From the NCBI RefSeq assembly GCF_002906575.1, contig NZ_CP026309.1, positions 3,038,001 to 3,102,000 of the forward strand: 64,000 nucleotides of DNA, read 5' to 3'. The stretch is from Salinigranum rubrum. Its GTDB lineage: Archaea; Halobacteriota; Halobacteria; Halobacteriales; Haloferacaceae. The notes under the pieces are model-generated. The model had not been told where the DNA came from. It searched no databases and saw only the letters and a list, made by a program, of their open reading frames with translations. Made by a program: the position numbers and the translations under genes. Below are positions 34,137 through 43,431 of the stretch, piece by piece; the stretch's first letter is position 1, and each line of letters begins with the position of its first letter.

Positions 34137-34457
34137 GTGAGAGTAGTCGCACACCGACACTGTAGTACGTTCGTTCTGGTCTTCGGCCGTCTCGAATCGA
34201 GGCTCGCGTTTTGCTCGTCTGTCTCTTCGATCGGTGACCGTCGAGGGGTGCGTTCGATGGTCACCTCACGTTCTCGAAGACAGGGTATCAGATGAGGTGG
34301 AATATGGACTTCTGGACACCTCGGCAACGTTCATGCGAAAGCTACGTTCGATTCAGAGGTAATGAATTGCGACGATAACGAGAGTGATTTAATAGGTGGA
34401 GAGAAACGGGGGGTGACGAAACAACCGCTCCACCGCAGCAGTGAGCGCTCTTCCCCC
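34137..34457. other. Divergent intergenic region
   Basis: This 321-nt region lies between panB and the surface-protein gene. It holds both promoters, including a TATA-like GATTTAATAG near 34385 for the surface protein. No gene was seen. Confidence 0.45.
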
Positions 34458-35633
34458 ATGACTCGTAGTCGAACCCTCATCGCCGTTGGATTCGTCGTCA
34501 CTCTCGTCGTGCTCTCGGCGGTCAGCCTTCCGAGCGTCGCGTCGGCCGGGTCGACGAGTACCTTCGCTCAGGTCGATACCGTCGAACAGACCCCGACAGC
34601 GACGCCACCGCCGACACAGACCGAGACGCCGATGCCGGCCGAAACGTCGACGGAGACACCGACGCCAACGCCGGCACCAACCGAGACGCCGACGCCGGCC
34701 GAAACGTCGACGGAGACACAGACGCCAACGCCAACTGAGACACCGACCGAAACGTCGACGGGGACACCGACGCAAACGCCAGCCGAGACACCGACCGAGA
34801 CACCGTCTTCGGCCGAGACGCCGACGGAGACGCCAACCGTGATACCGACGGAGACTCCGTCCTCGACCGAAGCATCGACTGAAACACCGACAGAGACGCC
34901 GTCTTCGGCCGAGGCATCGACCGAGGTACCGACCGAGACGTCCACGTCGACATCGACTCCGGGAGAAACGCCGACCGAGACGCCGACGGCCGGCACGGCT
35001 GCGACGCAGACGGCATCACCCACGCCGACCGCGTCCCCGGACGCGAACCCCTCGGATGGTGACGGTGGGAGCGGCGGGAGTAGTGGTGGCGGAGGCGGTG
35101 GAGGGGTGTTCGACCTCTTCGACGAGGACGGGACCGAGACACCCACGTCGGCACCCACTCCGACCGCGGCGTCGACACCGACGCCGGTCCAGAACTCCAG
35201 TACCGTCGTGGCGACGGTGACGAACACCTCGGTCACCGGCAACGACACACAGGTGACCGACGTTACGGCTCGGCCGTCTCGAATCTCCACGGACGAACAA
35301 GTGACCATCCGGGTAACCGTGGCGAACCCCCAGTCGAACGCCGACACGGACACGGTCGAACTCGAACTGTCCGGTGAGGTGGTCAACTCCCGGGAGGTTA
35401 CCGTTCCGGCCGGCGGTGAGACGGTAGTCGAGTTCGTCTACGACGTCGTTCAGCCCGGGACGTACACGGCACGCGTCGACGATCAGACCGCGACGATCAC
35501 CGTCGTCGAATCGGCCGACTCTGCCACGCCCACCGCCGCCTCGACGACGTCGACACAGTTCCCCGGCCTCGGCGTCGGCGTGACCCTCGTCGCGTTCACC
35601 CTCGCAGTTCTCGCGGCGCTCCGTCGAGACTAG
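34458..35633 (+). CDS. Thr/Pro-rich secreted surface protein with PGF-CTERM-like anchor
   Basis: A 391-residue exported protein. A signal peptide ([20 protein letters not shown]) is followed by about 150-180 residues of [13 protein letters not shown]-type repeats, a likely O-glycosylated stalk. A Gly/Ser run ([18 protein letters not shown]) and a second Thr/Pro segment precede a CARDB-like beta-sandwich ([19 protein letters not shown] then [16 protein letters not shown]). The C-terminus [25 protein letters not shown] is a PGF-CTERM-type signal (PG(L/F), hydrophobic helix, basic tail), implying archaeosortase A processing and lipid anchoring. The ATG at 34458 starts the signal peptide cleanly; the upstream in-frame ATG at 34362 does not. 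Confidence 0.82.
   Translation: MTRSRTLIAVGFVVTLVVLSAVSLPSVASAGSTSTFAQVDTVEQTPTATPPPTQTETPMPAETSTETPTPTPAPTETPTPAETSTETQTPTPTETPTETSTGTPTQTPAETPTETPSSAETPTETPTVIPTETPSSTEASTETPTETPSSAEASTEVPTETSTSTSTPGETPTETPTAGTAATQTASPTPTASPDANPSDGDGGSGGSSGGGGGGGVFDLFDEDGTETPTSAPTPTAASTPTPVQNSSTVVATVTNTSVTGNDTQVTDVTARPSRISTDEQVTIRVTVANPQSNADTDTVELELSGEVVNSREVTVPAGGETVVEFVYDVVQPGTYTARVDDQTATITVVESADSATPTAASTTSTQFPGLGVGVTLVAFTLAVLAALRRD
34590..35035 (+). repeat. Low-complexity Thr/Pro-coding repeat array
   Basis: Degenerate tandem units of the GAGACGCCGACG type, in multiples of three bases, encode the TPTET/AETST stalk of the surface protein. Unit number may vary between strains through slippage. The units have no spacers, so this is not a CRISPR. 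Confidence 0.7.
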
Positions 35634-35715
35634 GGTGACCCTCGTTCCTCGGGCACGGCGTGTTCAGTCGGAGAGTGGATAGCGCGGCGGGTCGGGAGGG
35701 AGAAGGCCATCCACG

Positions 35716-37644
35716 TCAGTCGTCGGCCGGTCGCGGCTCGGCGTCGGCCTGGCCGTTCCAGAGGTCGGCGTACGTGCCGTCCTGAGCCACTAGCTCCGCG
35801 TGCTCACCCCGTTCGACGATGCGCCCGTCGTCGAGGACCACGATTTCGTCGGCGTGCTGGATCGTCGAGAGCCGATGGGCGATGACGAACGCCGTGCGGT
35901 CCTCGACCAGTCGCTCGAGGCTCTCCTGGATGAGGTCCTCCGTCTCGGTGTCGACGTCGGAGGTCGCCTCGTCGAAGATGATGATCGCGGGGTCGTTCAC
36001 CAGCGCACGGGCGATGGCGAGTCGCTGGCGCTGGCCGCCCGAGAGCTTCACGCCGCGTTCGCCCACCTGCGTGTCGTAGCCCTCGGGCAGGTCGCGGATG
36101 AACTCGTCTGCCGCCGCGGCGGTCGCAGCCTCGACCACGCGGTCGCGGGCCGTCTGGGTGCCGTCGTCGTCGCTATCGCCGTCGTCCGTCCACTCCGCTT
36201 TGAGCGTCGCCTCGTCGCCGTAGGCGATGTTCTCGGCGACCGTCCCCGAGAAGAGGTAGGGGTTCTGTTCGACGATGGCTATCTCGTCGCGGAGTTCTTG
36301 GAGTTCGTACTCGCGGACGTCGACGCCGTCGACCCGGACGGCGCCCGCGTCGACATCGTGAAAGCGGGCGACGAGTTTCACGAGGGTCGACTTCCCTGCA
36401 CCAGTGGCGCCCGCAAGCCCCACGGTCGTCCCCGCGGGCACGTCGAGCGAGACGTCGTGGAGCACGGGGTCGCGGTCGCCGTACGAGAACGTCACCGAGT
36501 CGAACTCGACGTGGCCGTCGACGTGGTCGGGACGGTGTGCCGGGTCCGGACTCGTGATGGTCGGCTCTCGACCCAGGAGGCCGAAGACGCGCTCGGCGCT
36601 GGACTTCGCGAGCTGGTACTTGTTGGCCGACTTGCCGACGCGACGCATCGGCGAGTAGAGGCGTCTCAGGAGGAGGAAGAAGAGCGCGAAGCCGCCGAGG
36701 GTGAGCGCCCCGTTCGTCCCCGGCGTGCCCGTGATGATGTCCGTCCCGCCGATGTAGAGGACGACGACGAACACGACGCCCGTGAGGAGCCGAAGGGTGG
36801 CGAAGAAGCCACGGCGGATGCGGAGCGCACGGACCTTCTCGTCGTGGTAGGCCTCGCTCTGGGCGGCGACGCGGTCCCGCTCGAAGTCGTAGCGGTCGAA
36901 CGTCTTGATGACGGCCGCCCCGCCGAGGTTGTTCTCCAGTCGCGTGTTGAGTCGGGCGACGGTCTCGCGGATGGACTTGTAGCGCGGTTCGATCCACGTC
37001 AGGAACTGCCCACTGGCGACGCCGATGAGCGGTACGGGGGCGAGGGCGACGAGCGCGAGTTTCGGGGAGTACGTCCAGAGGATGACCGCGATGCCGCCGA
37101 CGGTGGCGATCACGCGGATGAGCTGTCTGAACTCGGTGTTGAGGAACTGTTCGAGGCGGTTGATGTCGCTGTTGAGGATGGACATCATCCCCCCGGTCTG
37201 GTGGTCGACGAAGAAGTCCATCGAGAGGTGCTGGATGTGGTCGTACGTGTCGTTGCGGAGGTCGCGCTGAACCTTCTGCGCCGTCGACTGGAGGAGGTAC
37301 CGGGAGGCGAATCGAGCGACCGAGCGGAGGAGATACGCGAGGACCGCGATGGCGACGAGGCGCTCCAGCAGGGCGAGGCGGGCGGCCTGCCCAGTGACCT
37401 GTGTCGCGGGGAGGAGGCCCACGTCCGTGAGGAGGCCCGTCTCGCCCGACTGTCGGATGGCGCGGTCGATGGCGGCCGCGACGACGATGGGCGGCACGAG
37501 GCGGGCGAAGCGGGTGAGAAACGCCGCGAGCACGCCGAGCGAGAGGCGGACCCAGTACGTGCTCGCGTACCCGAGGAGATTCACCATCGGGTGGCCGTCG
37601 ACGTTCTCGCGGACGTGTTCGAAGCCTCCGTGGTCGTCTGGCAC
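35716..37644 (-). CDS. ABC transporter, fused permease-ATPase (MsbA/MDR-type exporter)
   Basis: A half-transporter of about 642 residues. Six transmembrane helices occupy roughly residues 30-330, then a nucleotide-binding domain with Walker A GATGAGKST, signature LSGGQRQRLAIARAL, Walker B AIIIFDEATSDVD and H-loop FVIAHRLST. The usual exporter substructure QKVQRDLRNDTYDHIQHLSMDFF is present. The likely start is the GTG at 37644, which gives DDHGGFEHVRENVDGHPMVNLL, the N-terminus common to haloarchaeal members; the next ATG is at 37587. Such exporters move lipids, drugs or peptides as dimers. The substrate is unknown. Its end lies 82 bp downstream of the surface-protein gene, convergently. Confidence 0.93.
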   Translation of the reverse strand: MPDDHGGFEHVRENVDGHPMVNLLGYASTYWVRLSLGVLAAFLTRFARLVPPIVVAAAIDRAIRQSGETGLLTDVGLLPATQVTGQAARLALLERLVAIAVLAYLLRSVARFASRYLLQSTAQKVQRDLRNDTYDHIQHLSMDFFVDHQTGGMMSILNSDINRLEQFLNTEFRQLIRVIATVGGIAVILWTYSPKLALVALAPVPLIGVASGQFLTWIEPRYKSIRETVARLNTRLENNLGGAAVIKTFDRYDFERDRVAAQSEAYHDEKVRALRIRRGFFATLRLLTGVVFVVVLYIGGTDIITGTPGTNGALTLGGFALFFLLLRRLYSPMRRVGKSANKYQLAKSSAERVFGLLGREPTITSPDPAHRPDHVDGHVEFDSVTFSYGDRDPVLHDVSLDVPAGTTVGLAGATGAGKSTLVKLVARFHDVDAGAVRVDGVDVREYELQELRDEIAIVEQNPYLFSGTVAENIAYGDEATLKAEWTDDGDSDDDGTQTARDRVVEAATAAAADEFIRDLPEGYDTQVGERGVKLSGGQRQRLAIARALVNDPAIIIFDEATSDVDTETEDLIQESLERLVEDRTAFVIAHRLSTIQHADEIVVLDDGRIVERGEHAELVAQDGTYADLWNGQADAEPRPADD

Positions 37645-37718
37645 TGGTACCCTTATCGGATTCGTGTTGAAATATCCGTGGACTCGGCGTTCGGGGAGCC
37701 GTCGGCAATCCGAGCGCC

Positions 37719-38909
37719 CTATCGGTCCGCTTCGAACGTCTGCAGTGCGACCCAGGCGTTGTTGAGAGGGTGATAGCCCGGTTCGACTCCTACCCCGTGG
37801 TTGGGACCGTCGCGCTGGTGGTCGCGCGTCAACCGTTCGTACCAGTTGCCGTGGCGGGGATCGATGAAGTACTCGTGGGCGTACTCCCAGAGGCGGTCGT
37901 ACCACTCCAGGTACTCACTCTCGTGTCGTGAGAGGAGGGCGGCAGCACCGATTGCCTCTGTGACCTCCCAGCCGTACTTGTCGGCGACGACCGGTTCGCC
38001 CTCGCGGTCGACCGTGTAGAAGAAGCCGCCGGAGGTGTCGTCCCAGCCGATATCGACGGCCGTGTCGAACAGGTCTTTCGCCCGGGTGACGTGCCACGAC
38101 TCCGGGGCGTGTCGGTGGAGGAGCAACAGGAGTTTCGCCCACTCGGCGTGATGGCCCGGCTGGTAGCCCCACGGTCGGAACTGGTGCGTCGGGTCGTCAC
38201 GGTTGTACTCGAAATCCGCGTCCCAGTCGGCGGTGTAATGCTCCCAGAGCCGTCCGTCGCCGTCCTGTGCGAGATCGCGGGTCACCGTCTCGGCGATGGT
38301 CGCCGCGCGGTCGAGGTACCGCCTCTCGTCGGTGGCTTCGAAGGCTGCCAGCAGTGCCTCACAGGTGTGCATGTTCGCGTTCAGGCCGCGGTACTCGGAG
38401 ACGTCGGTCCAGTCGGCTGACGCTTCGTCCGCACAGAGCCCGTGCTCGGGCTCCCAGAAGCGCTCGTCGATGACGTCGAACGCTCGTTCGAGCGTCTCTT
38501 TCCCCCGGTCGATGCCCGCCTGGTGCGCGCGGGCGCCGGCGAGCAGCACGAACGCGTGTCCGTAGCAGTGTCGCGTCGCGTCCGCCGTGTTCCGACCCTC
38601 CAACAGCCAGTCGTAGCCCTCGCGTTCCTCGTCCCAGTGGCCCGACTGGAGGAAGCTAAGGCCGTGTTCGGCCGCGGCACGACACCACACCGGTCCATCG
38701 AGGAGACAGCCGACGCTGAAGTTGTGGACCGCGCGAGCGGTCGCGACCAGGTGTTTCGTCCGGGCGTCGTAGACGTGACCGTCCCGCTCGTCTAGCTGGG
38801 CGATGTAGCCGCCGAAGCGCGTGTCGATACACGTAGGGTAGTAGTACGAGAGGACGTTTCGGGCGTACTGGCGAAGCCACCGGGGTCGCCGTGCTACCGA
38901 ATCGGACAT
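37719..38909 (-). CDS. AGE family epimerase/isomerase
   Basis: A 396-residue (alpha/alpha)6-barrel protein of the N-acylglucosamine 2-epimerase family, which includes cellobiose, mannose and sulfoquinovose isomerases. Conserved features include DTRFGGYIAQLDERDG, ADATRHCYGHAFVLLAGARA, GLNANMHTCEALLAAFE, WGYQPGHHAEWAKLLLLLHR and GVEPGYHPLNNAWVALQTFE; the GHAF, NxNMHxCE and GHxxEW histidines are the catalytic and sugar-binding set. The ATG at 38909 has a TATA-like TTTTATTTC about 30 nt upstream, fitting leaderless transcription. It begins the sugar-metabolism region and probably converts an incoming sugar for the PfkB kinase encoded nearby. The exact substrate is not readable. Confidence 0.9.
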   Translation of the reverse strand: MSDSVARRPRWLRQYARNVLSYYYPTCIDTRFGGYIAQLDERDGHVYDARTKHLVATARAVHNFSVGCLLDGPVWCRAAAEHGLSFLQSGHWDEEREGYDWLLEGRNTADATRHCYGHAFVLLAGARAHQAGIDRGKETLERAFDVIDERFWEPEHGLCADEASADWTDVSEYRGLNANMHTCEALLAAFEATDERRYLDRAATIAETVTRDLAQDGDGRLWEHYTADWDADFEYNRDDPTHQFRPWGYQPGHHAEWAKLLLLLHRHAPESWHVTRAKDLFDTAVDIGWDDTSGGFFYTVDREGEPVVADKYGWEVTEAIGAAALLSRHESEYLEWYDRLWEYAHEYFIDPRHGNWYERLTRDHQRDGPNHGVGVEPGYHPLNNAWVALQTFEADR

Positions 38910-39918
38910 ACGTGTTCGGCGAACCATCGAAATAAAACAGTACCGCAGCCCTCTCATCACCCCTGGCACCGTCTCCGCCGGACCGACAGAGTGCGCGTCG
39001 TTCCGTGTGGTCGGAGGCTGTCGGGTGGAGGGACGCGAACGGGACCAACTGTCGACGAACCGACCCACGTTTCGACGGCGTTCGGAACGGGCGTCGAAAT
39101 ATACGAACACAGTTATTTTTGTGAGAGGTGTATTTTACGACGAGTTCTGTTCGATTTAGGCGTCCGTAACGCTCAGATCGAGGCGGGGTCTGACGCCACC
39201 GAACACCGTCGGAAGGGTGTGGCCCCGGGAGCAACCGGTCGTGTCGGGCTGCCGTGTATACTGCTTCGAGGATGCTCTCTGAAAGCCCATGTCCTCCCGG
39301 AAGACTCAGATACGCGGAACATCGTTTAGGACCGACCGAAGCGGGCAGCCACGCGCGCTCGACGGTCACGCGAACCGTCGAGTTCGAGTGGTTCGGGTTC
39401 GGGCCGGCCACCGGTTGGAGGCCGCGCTGTGAACCCGGTCATCCGGACCACTCGATGACATCGTCTATAGAAATACATAGATATATTTGTAAAGAATTAT
39501 AATAATCCTGAATAGATAGAACGTCGAGCGTAACGAACTGCGTGGTGGCCCCGCTCACCCCACGAACTCCGAGAAACGCTAGCGGCGACGTTCGCTGAAC
39601 CGCCTCGGTGCCGCGGCGACACGGAGCGGCAGCGACCGTACCCGATTCACCCTCCGGTCTCGACGAGATATGACGCGACGTTGTGACCCAATTATTTATA
39701 CGACCCTGATATACTGTTGGACATGGGTCAGCCAGCACAGTTCCGGATACCCACGGTTATCGACTCAGATGGGTTCGGCACCCGGCGACGTGCACCGTGG
39801 TGTCCGATGGAGACCGCTACCCTCCGCCCCATCCGTACGTATCGTTCGGCACCAGCAGTTAGGCGTCGTGTCGGCGACGCCGTCACTGGGGTGTCCCAGC
39901 GACAGACAGAGAGGGTCT
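38910..39918. other. Long intergenic region between the AGE and PfkB genes
   Basis: About 1 kb without a convincing conserved gene. Features seen are the AGE promoter (about 38930-38940, minus strand), AT-rich stretches at 39105-39135 and 39465-39510 and a TATA-like ATTTATAC near 39693. The last is followed about 25 nt later by an ATG opening a 68-codon frame (39723-39926) that overlaps the start of the PfkB gene. Confidence 0.45.
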
Positions 39919-41067
39919 ATGGGTGAGAGACAGATGGCACCGACAGACAGCTATCCGGACTCACAGACACGCGATGCGGTGGATTCGTGCCGGAAGCACC
40001 TCCCGGCCGAACCGAGCGGGGGAAGCGTGCTGTTCGGCTTCGACGGGTACGTCGACAACGTCCGTGAGGCTGGGACGAACGCCGGCGCGTCGGACAACGA
40101 GCGTATCGGAACACTGGGCGAGTTCGGCGAGGAGATCGTGACGTCGGCGGCCGCCGACAGTTCTCTGTCCATCTCGTGGGAGTGCCGCGGCCAGCGAACC
40201 GGCGGACACGTCAGCCACCTGTCTCGTGTGTACCAGACGCTCGGGTTCGAGCCGACGCTCGTCGGGATGTGCGGCGACCCGGTTCTCGACCTCTTCGAAC
40301 GGGAGTTCGGGGAGTGCACCATCCACTCGCTGGGGGACCCGGGAATCACCGACGCCATCGAGTTCGACGACGGGAAGCTGATGTTGATGGAAAGCGGCGG
40401 TGCGGCAACGCTGGACTGGGAGACCCTCCAGTCACGCGTCGGTGTCGACACGCTGGTCGACGAACTCGATGGGTCGAAACTGCTCGGGATCGGCTACTGG
40501 GCGATGATCCCCGAACTCGCGTCGATCTTGGACCGACTTCGAGAGTCGGTCTTCCCGCAGCTAACAGACCCACCAGAGCACGTCCTGCTCGACCCCGCGA
40601 ACATCCGCGAAATCGACCGCGAGATGCTGGACTCCATCGTCGCGGCGACGCGCCGACTCGCCGACGTCGTCGACGTGACCGTCTCGGCGAACCGCTACGA
40701 GACCAAGGAACTCGCGACTGAACTCGGAGGCCACGCGGGCGACGAACTCGGAGCGGACGCCCGCGTCGCGTTCGACTCGCTGGGCGTCGATCGGTTCGTC
40801 GGGCACAGCGTGACCGAGTCCGTGGTCGTAAGCGACGACGGAACGACGAGCGTACGCGTCGCTCCGGTGGAGTCCCCGGAGTTGACCACCAGCGCCGGTG
40901 ATCACTTCAACGCGGGGCTTTCCCTCGGTCTCGTCGAGGGACTGCCCGAGGACGCCGCAGTCGTCCTCGGCAACGCACTCGCGCGGGAGTTCGTCCGGAC
41001 GGGAGAGACACCGTCGTACGACGACATCGTCTCGGCCGTCACGACCTACGGCGCGCAGTTCGAGTAG
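39919..41067 (+). CDS. PfkB family carbohydrate kinase
   Basis: The protein has about 382 residues. The N-terminal lid-type motif GGSVLFGFDGYVDNVREAGT and the C-terminal SPELTTSAGDHFNAGLSLGL identify a PfkB (ribokinase-like) sugar kinase. The AGD-H-FNAG stretch is the anion hole and catalytic Asp; the usual DTxGAGD is modified to TTSAGD, as in some haloarchaeal subfamilies. GGHVSHLSRVYQTLGFEPTLVGMCGDP is the sugar-binding region. ATG 39919 (MGERQMAPTDS) is preferred; ATG 39934 is an alternative. It is upstream of, and convergent with, the CUT1 sugar transporter operon, so the AGE epimerase, this kinase and the transporter may handle one sugar. Confidence 0.85.
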   Translation: MGERQMAPTDSYPDSQTRDAVDSCRKHLPAEPSGGSVLFGFDGYVDNVREAGTNAGASDNERIGTLGEFGEEIVTSAAADSSLSISWECRGQRTGGHVSHLSRVYQTLGFEPTLVGMCGDPVLDLFEREFGECTIHSLGDPGITDAIEFDDGKLMLMESGGAATLDWETLQSRVGVDTLVDELDGSKLLGIGYWAMIPELASILDRLRESVFPQLTDPPEHVLLDPANIREIDREMLDSIVAATRRLADVVDVTVSANRYETKELATELGGHAGDELGADARVAFDSLGVDRFVGHSVTESVVVSDDGTTSVRVAPVESPELTTSAGDHFNAGLSLGLVEGLPEDAAVVLGNALAREFVRTGETPSYDDIVSAVTTYGAQFE

Positions 41068-41180
41068 AACACCGAATCCACATCTCGACGCGGATATCTT
41101 CGACTCCATCGAACAGTGTCGTCGTCGAGCCACGCGAGACCATCCGTGACTCCGCCTGCAGACTCACGAATCCAGTGGCT

Positions 41181-41220
41181 GATTCCTCCCACGGCTGAAG
41201 CCGTGGACTTCCTCCTCGTA
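41181..41220. mobile_element. Solitary IS200/IS605 (IS1341-type) right-end hairpin
   Basis: GATTCCTCC, then the hairpin CCACGGC-TGAA-GCCGTGG (41189-41206) and CTTCCTCCTCGT match the characteristic right end of haloarchaeal IS1341/IS605 elements. In those elements this is also the 3' part of the TnpB guide RNA scaffold. No tnpA or tnpB gene is nearby, so it is a solo end or a deletion remnant. The similarity is judged from memory of these elements' ends. Confidence 0.5.
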
Positions 41221-41309
41221 TCGGTGTGAGAGCCGTGTCGAGCGCGGCAGGGGGCGACACCGACCGGCGAAAAGAGAACGACCGACGCGCACGGGAGACC
41301 GCCGATGAG

Positions 41310-42458
41310 CTACGCTTGCTTGCTCAGTGTGACTTTCGCCTCCTCGTTCAGCTTCCGCTGGTGGATGGTCTCGCCAGAGCCCGTATCGAACAGGTGGACG
41401 TCCTCGGGCGGGAACTGCGCGTACAGCCGCTCGCCCTCGGTGATGGGACGCTGCCCGTCGACCTCCACCACGTACGTCCGGTCGTGGCTCTGGTCGACCG
41501 GTTCGATGTACACGTACGAGATGCTCCCCATCGGCTCGACCACGTCCACTTTCACCTCGAACCCGTTCGTGTCCACCGGGTCGTCCTCGAGGGCGATGTC
41601 CTCGGGCCGCGCTCCCAGCGTCACCTCCGTTCGGTCGCCCACGTTCGACCGCATCCGCTCGGAAAGCTCGTAGTCGAACCCGTCGCAGACCAGTGTCCCC
41701 GCTTCGAGTTGCCCCTCGAAGAAGTTCATCGACGGCGACCCGATGAACCCCGCCACGAACCGGTTCGACGGCCGGTAGAAGCACTCCAAGGGTGTCCCCA
41801 CCTGCTGGAGTTCGCCGTAGTTCAACACCACCAGGCGGTCGCCCATCGTCATCGCTTCGGTCTGGTCGTGCGTCACGTACAGCGTCGTCACGCCCAGGTC
41901 GTTCTGCAGGCGGTTGATCTCCGTCCGCATCGTCGTCCGCAGTTTGGCATCGAGGTTCGACAGCGGTTCGTCCATCAGGAACACGTTCGGGTCGCGGACG
42001 ATGGCCCGCCCGAGCGCGACGCGCTGTTGTTGTCCGCCCGAGAGTTCGCCGGGCGTGTTGTCCAGCAGGTTCCCGATGCCCATCATCTCGGCCGCCTCGG
42101 TCACCTGCTCGTTGATTTCGCTCTTCGAGAGGTCCGTCGACATCTTCAGCCCGAACGACATGTTCTCCTCGACGGTCATGTTCGGGTACAGCGCGTAGTT
42201 CTGGAACACCATCGCGATGTCCCGCGCGCGCGGGCCGAGTTGGTTGACGAGCGCGTCGCCGATGTACACGTCGCCCTCGGACTGGGTTTCGAGCCCCGCG
42301 ACGATGCGCATGAGCGTCGACTTCCCCGACCCCGAGGGGCCGACGAAGACGACGAACTCGCCGTCTTGAATGTCGAGGGAGACGTCGTCGACGGCGGTGA
42401 CCGCGTCGCCGCCCTCCCCGAATCGTTTCGTGACGTCGTCTAACGTGATACCAGCCAT
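41310..42458 (-). CDS. Carbohydrate ABC transporter ATP-binding protein (UgpC/MsmX type)
   Basis: A 382-residue CUT1-type ATPase. Walker A GPSGSGKST, Q-loop VFQNYALYPNMTV, signature LSGGQQQRVALGRAIV, Walker B VFLMDEPLSNLDAKLR and H-loop LYVTHDQTEAMTMG are all present. The C-terminal third (about 245-375) is the OB-fold TOBE region that interacts with regulators. It is the last gene of a four-gene minus-strand operon (binding protein, two permeases, this ATPase). Together they import a mono- or oligosaccharide. MsmX-type ATPases may also serve other transporters. Confidence 0.95.
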   Translation of the reverse strand: MAGITLDDVTKRFGEGGDAVTAVDDVSLDIQDGEFVVFVGPSGSGKSTLMRIVAGLETQSEGDVYIGDALVNQLGPRARDIAMVFQNYALYPNMTVEENMSFGLKMSTDLSKSEINEQVTEAAEMMGIGNLLDNTPGELSGGQQQRVALGRAIVRDPNVFLMDEPLSNLDAKLRTTMRTEINRLQNDLGVTTLYVTHDQTEAMTMGDRLVVLNYGELQQVGTPLECFYRPSNRFVAGFIGSPSMNFFEGQLEAGTLVCDGFDYELSERMRSNVGDRTEVTLGARPEDIALEDDPVDTNGFEVKVDVVEPMGSISYVYIEPVDQSHDRTYVVEVDGQRPITEGERLYAQFPPEDVHLFDTGSGETIHQRKLNEEAKVTLSKQA

Positions 42459-42555
42459 TACGTTCCCTCCATAGCGTGTCTGTCTGGTCCCCGCCGCGCG
42501 GGCGTGTTCTGCGAGCAGTGCGTGTCGTTGACGTGTGCGTATTGGGTACTCGTTC

Positions 42556-43431
42556 TCATTCTTTGATCACCACACCGAAGCTGAGACCGGCCGCGAGGTA
42601 CTTGTTCACCGCGATGAGGAAGATCGCCACGGGGAGGATCATCGCGGTCGAGGCGGCCGCGAGCATCGACCACTCTATCGAGCGCGAGCCGATAAAGGAG
42701 TAGACGAACAGCGTCACCGGCACGGCCTCGAAGCTCGTCAGCACGAGTCCAAAGAGGAGCTCGATCCACGCGAAGATGAAACTGATGATCGCGACCGAGA
42801 AGATGCCGGGTTTCGCGGCGGGAAGGACGACCTTCAGGAAGCCCTGGAACTGGGTCGCACCGTCGACGCGTGCGGCCTCCTCCAGCGTCTCGGGAATGCC
42901 GTCGAAGAACGCCTTCATCACCCACACCACCAGCGAGAGGTTGATGCTGATGTACATGATGACCATCCCGATGCGCGTGTCGAACAGGTTGAACGCGCGG
43001 AAGATGATGAAAAACGGCAGGACGACGGCGATGGGCGGGAGCATCCGTGAGGAGAGGATCCACACGAGAATGTCCCGTTCCATCGGGATATCCCACCGCG
43101 AGAGCACGTACGCGGCCGGCACGCCGATCAGGAGCACGAGCACCACCGACGTCCCCACCATGAGGAGGCTGTTGGCGAACGCCGCGACGAACTCACCGTC
43201 TTGGATCAGTTGCAGGTAGTTGTACACCGTCGGCAGGAAGATCCAGTCCGGCGGGAGCTGATTCGCCTCCCCCGGGGGTTTCAGCGACATCGACGCCAGC
43301 CAGTACAGCGGGAAGAAGACGACGAACGCCCACGTCAGGAGCAGGGCGTGTCGGACGACTCGGACGAGCGTCTCACGCGTGTCCTTGTCGAGGCGCTGGG
43401 ACGACCCCGGCTCGATATCCGACGTCGCCAT
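42556..43431 (-). CDS. Carbohydrate ABC transporter permease (MalG-like)
   Basis: A 291-residue inner-membrane permease with six helices. The cytoplasmic EAA loop is IPETLEEAARVDGATQFQGF then KVVLPAAKPGIFSVAI, which docks on the ATPase. The start ATSDIEPGSSQRLDKDTRETL at ATG 43431 shares one base with the stop of the preceding permease gene (TGATG overlap), so the two are translationally coupled. It belongs to the binding-protein-dependent CUT1 family, forming a heterodimer with the upstream MalF-like permease. Confidence 0.95.
   Translation of the reverse strand: MATSDIEPGSSQRLDKDTRETLVRVVRHALLLTWAFVVFFPLYWLASMSLKPPGEANQLPPDWIFLPTVYNYLQLIQDGEFVAAFANSLLMVGTSVVLVLLIGVPAAYVLSRWDIPMERDILVWILSSRMLPPIAVVLPFFIIFRAFNLFDTRIGMVIMYISINLSLVVWVMKAFFDGIPETLEEAARVDGATQFQGFLKVVLPAAKPGIFSVAIISFIFAWIELLFGLVLTSFEAVPVTLFVYSFIGSRSIEWSMLAAASTAMILPVAIFLIAVNKYLAAGLSFGVVIKE

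Noticed and set aside
34590-35035. Repeat array considered as CRISPR
   Set aside because: Units are tandem, without unique spacers, in frame with a Thr/Pro-rich protein stalk.
35800-37773. 657-codon plus-strand frame opposite the ABC exporter
   Set aside because: It is acidic because the antisense of a GC-rich gene is acidic. The Walker and signature motifs are on the minus strand.
38910-39700. Search for tRNA or other structured RNA in the long gap
   Set aside because: No tRNA-like TTC-arm or CCA-type end pattern was visible.
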